Source of the DNA: Paenibacillus dendritiformis
Lineage (GTDB): Bacteria > Bacillota > Bacilli > Paenibacillales > Paenibacillaceae
Direction of reading: 5' to 3'
Assembly (NCBI RefSeq): GCF_021654795.1
Contig: NZ_AP025344.1
Location: forward strand, 3,782,501-3,846,500
Length of the DNA stretch: 64,000 bases
Shown piece after piece: positions 62,241 to 64,000 of the stretch. Made by a program: the position numbers and the translations under genes. Position 1 is the first letter of the stretch, and each line of letters opens with the position of its first letter. The notes under the pieces were generated by a model. It was not told where the DNA came from. It saw only the letters and a program-made list of their open reading frames with translations, and ran no database searches.

Positions 62241-63499
62241 TGCTGCTCTCTCCCCTCGATATAATTCAATTGATACAACAGCCAGATGAACGGCTCATCC
62301 ACCCGGATCGGACTGACAACCCCCTGCAGCTTCTGATTCACCGGGTTGCTGCCCAATGCCGATACGGCGAAGTAGGCCGTGTTAGAGAAATAAACATCCA
62401 TCGTTCCTTTGAACGGTCGGTCCACCTTCTCGATAAAGCGCCGTATCTCGCCGTCGATATTATGGAACTCCGTCAGATCCAGATACTTACGGTGAACCAT
62501 ATTATGAAAAATGTTGCTGTTCGGCTTGATATAGTCGCCATCCTCATCCTTCAGCGCATGCAGCATGTCGCTCTTCGTCAGCACGACCGCCGTCGGAATG
62601 TCGGTTTTGTTCTTATCCTGGTAAGCGATGAAGTCCCCGAACAGCGTCAGCACGACATCGCGCGGCTCGTCATATTGCGGCACCCACTCGTCGGAAGCGC
62701 CTCCGTATTGCATGCGGATTTTTTCACGAATCGAGCGAATTTGCAGGGGATCGATCATGAACAGAATGCCCGCCGAATTTTTGATATGCTGTCCGTGGAG
62801 GCCGAGATAATCCTGATCGACCATTCCTTCTCCCGCGACATCAAAAAACACCAGCGTAAGCGGCGGCTTCGTCTCATCCTTGAAGACGAATTGAAAGATG
62901 AACGGCTCCTGCATCTTCTCCTTCTGCGTCGACGCGAGCAGATCGCCGCGTTCGAACAGCGGCTCCTCGTACATCGTGCGGAACTTGCGGCTGATCTCCG
63001 CATTGAGCGGCATGCAGGCAGCGTCGAAATGATCGGCCGTCGTATGCTGAAGCGTATGGATCAGCGAGGTCATGTAGACCGATTTGCCGACCTGGGAAGC
63101 CCCGATAATGGAAATAATATTGCTCGGCACCTTCCCCGCCGTCACGGGCAGCTCGTTATGGCAGTGCGGACACAGCCTTCTGCGCGTGACGACGCCATAA
63201 CGGTCATTGAGACCGATAAGCACGTTATCCGAATAGAGATGATGCTCTTCGGGAATATCGCGCGGATCGATGACCGCCTCCATATCATAGACGGTATCGA
63301 GGCCGAAGCGATCCCGGTATTTATTCAGCTTCTCATCCTCCTGCAGCGCATAATTCTCGTCATCCTCGCGGTGATGCGCCGCGCGGAACACGACCTCCTC
63401 GGGCGAGAATTTGCTGAAGCAGTAAGGGCATACGATATCATAGAACAGCGGCCGTTGCGCCGGCTGCGGCTTGCGCTTCAGAAAATCAAAAATCCCCAA
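62237..63499 (-). CDS. Zinc-ribbon P-loop GTPase (partner of GAP1-like protein)
   Basis: 420 residues. A split zinc ribbon (CPYC at 24-27, CPHC at 110-113, with about 80 residues between) precedes a GTPase domain: P-loop IIGASQVGKSVYMTSL (133-140 is GASQVGKS), switch II-type FFDVAGEGMVDQD (Asp220), and the base-specificity motif LTKSD (about 292). This matches the TRAFAC-like GTPases paired with GAP1 proteins. The start is a TTG after AGGAGGGG, 13 bp downstream of the previous gene's stop. Probably a nucleotide switch controlling the membrane-anchored partner. Confidence 0.85.
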   Translation of the reverse strand: MGIFDFLKRKPQPAQRPLFYDIVCPYCFSKFSPEEVVFRAAHHREDDENYALQEDEKLNKYRDRFGLDTVYDMEAVIDPRDIPEEHHLYSDNVLIGLNDRYGVVTRRRLCPHCHNELPVTAGKVPSNIISIIGASQVGKSVYMTSLIHTLQHTTADHFDAACMPLNAEISRKFRTMYEEPLFERGDLLASTQKEKMQEPFIFQFVFKDETKPPLTLVFFDVAGEGMVDQDYLGLHGQHIKNSAGILFMIDPLQIRSIREKIRMQYGGASDEWVPQYDEPRDVVLTLFGDFIAYQDKNKTDIPTAVVLTKSDMLHALKDEDGDYIKPNSNIFHNMVHRKYLDLTEFHNIDGEIRRFIEKVDRPFKGTMDVYFSNTAYFAVSALGSNPVNQKLQGVVSPIRVDEPFIWLLYQLNYIEGREQH

Positions 63500-63512
63500 T
63501 GTCTTCCCCTCC

Positions 63513-64000
63513 TCATTCCGGTATCAGCTCGTACAGCTGGCCGTATTGGCGGCCGTCGGTGAAGAAGAGCCGAATGTAATCGTCCTTCCCGATCTCGATC
63601 TCCGGCAGCATGTTCCGGCCCGGGGCGAACGGCTCGACGAACGGGTAGACCGTGCCGTCGTCTTTGCTGGCGGGATAGCCGCCATGCTTCTTCACATAGC
63701 ACAGCGCCTCCGCAGGCAGCGGCACCTCTGCCGTCACCTGGATTTGCGCCGTTTTGAATTTCTTGAACCAGCCGCCTTTGTAGCGGATCGAATAGTAGAT
63801 TCTCGCCCGGCCGGTGCTCAGCGCGATCCGGTTCCCGCCATCCGGCTGGATGACGAGCTGCCGCTGTCCGTCCTCCCGCGGCAGACAGGCGTAGATGGTA
63901 TAGACGAACCGCCCGATCCCTTGAATCCAGTCATGGTAGCCGTTGTTGGCTTTGTATTCGTCTCTTGTGTACAGCTTCAGCTCCGCGGCCGGCGGACGCT
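63513..64000 (-). CDS. Unknown protein, first visible gene of the GAP1 operon (5' end outside window)
   Basis: The frame is open from the window edge (first full codon ends at 63998) to a TGA at 63513, giving 161 codons before the stop. Visible parts include RFVYTIYACLPREDGQRQLV, ARIYYSIRYKGGWFKKFKTA, FVEPFAPGRNMLPEIEIGKD and the end FFTDGRQYGQLYELIPE. Alternating hydrophobic residues suggest a beta-rich protein. I do not recognise a family. It lies 13 bp before the GTPase gene on the same strand and so belongs to the operon. Confidence 0.75.
   Translation of the reverse strand, partial: RPPAAELKLYTRDEYKANNGYHDWIQGIGRFVYTIYACLPREDGQRQLVIQPDGGNRIALSTGRARIYYSIRYKGGWFKKFKTAQIQVTAEVPLPAEALCYVKKHGGYPASKDDGTVYPFVEPFAPGRNMLPEIEIGKDDYIRLFFTDGRQYGQLYELIPE

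Overview
The window looks like a chromosomal segment of a spore-forming, moderately GC-rich Firmicute, most likely a Paenibacillus or close relative. This rests on a complete spoIIIA operon, an accBC / spoIIIA / efp / yqhQ-yqhT gene order like that of Bacillus subtilis, a Met T-box, Zur and Fur boxes, several secreted proteins with copper-amine-oxidase-type stalk domains, and frequent TTG/GTG starts. No rRNA, tRNA or CRISPR array was recognised.

Layout. 1-7.6 kb (minus): accC (cut by the window edge), accB, and spoIIIAA-AH behind a SigE-type promoter. 7.6-18.6 kb: the rest of the conserved block (yqhV, efp, an M24 peptidase, aroQ, yqhR, yqhQ, a YqhP-like gene). Between yqhV and efp lie about 6 kb of extra genes: comA-comB (sulfolactate synthesis), a DUF441 protein, aspartokinase, a 40-bp tandem repeat and a transposase-like gene that appears to have lost its catalytic residues. 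18.8-28.9 kb: an envelope region with a stalk/PKD-like secreted protein, a VanRS-type two-component system, an acyltransferase, a polysaccharide deacetylase, a patatin, a YngK-like hydrolase and mntR. 29.0-33.0 kb: an AT-rich island with a 58-residue Cys-containing peptide gene divergent from a four-gene operon (two thioredoxin-like proteins, an ABC exporter, a MauE-like membrane protein), read here as a bacteriocin-type locus. 33.1-45.7 kb: ccdA, znuABC with a Zur box, uppP, a Nudix gene, metG with its T-box, yidD-zur, a broken GNAT gene, and a Fur-box-controlled siderophore uptake unit. 45.7-46.7 kb: two tandem repeat arrays of one repeat family in opposite orientation. 46.7-53 kb: a second stalk/PKD-like protein, yhbD-yhbE-yhbF (regulator plus bactofilins), lipL and a YciI-like gene. 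53.1-58.6 kb: an operon of UbiA-type phosphoribosyltransferase, HAD phosphatase, two small EamA/SMR proteins, a GT-C-like protein and an LTA-synthase-like protein. 59.2-64.0 kb: an operon with a GAP1-like 1023-residue protein, a zinc-ribbon GTPase and a third gene cut by the window edge.

Most interesting. (1) The GAP1/GTPase operon resembles predicted GTPase-centred conflict or signalling systems. (2) The UbiA-HAD-EamA-EamA-GT-C-LtaS operon reads as a complete pathway for making, flipping and transferring a polyprenyl-phosphate pentose onto a cell-surface polymer, perhaps lipoteichoic acid. (3) The Cys-peptide locus is a candidate for an undescribed disulfide-containing bacteriocin. (4) A dispersed repeat family occurs as divergent pairs around the transposase-like gene and as divergent arrays at 46 kb.

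Limits: everything was read by eye from the sequence and memory of protein families. No alignments or database searches were run, so family names for weaker calls are proposals.
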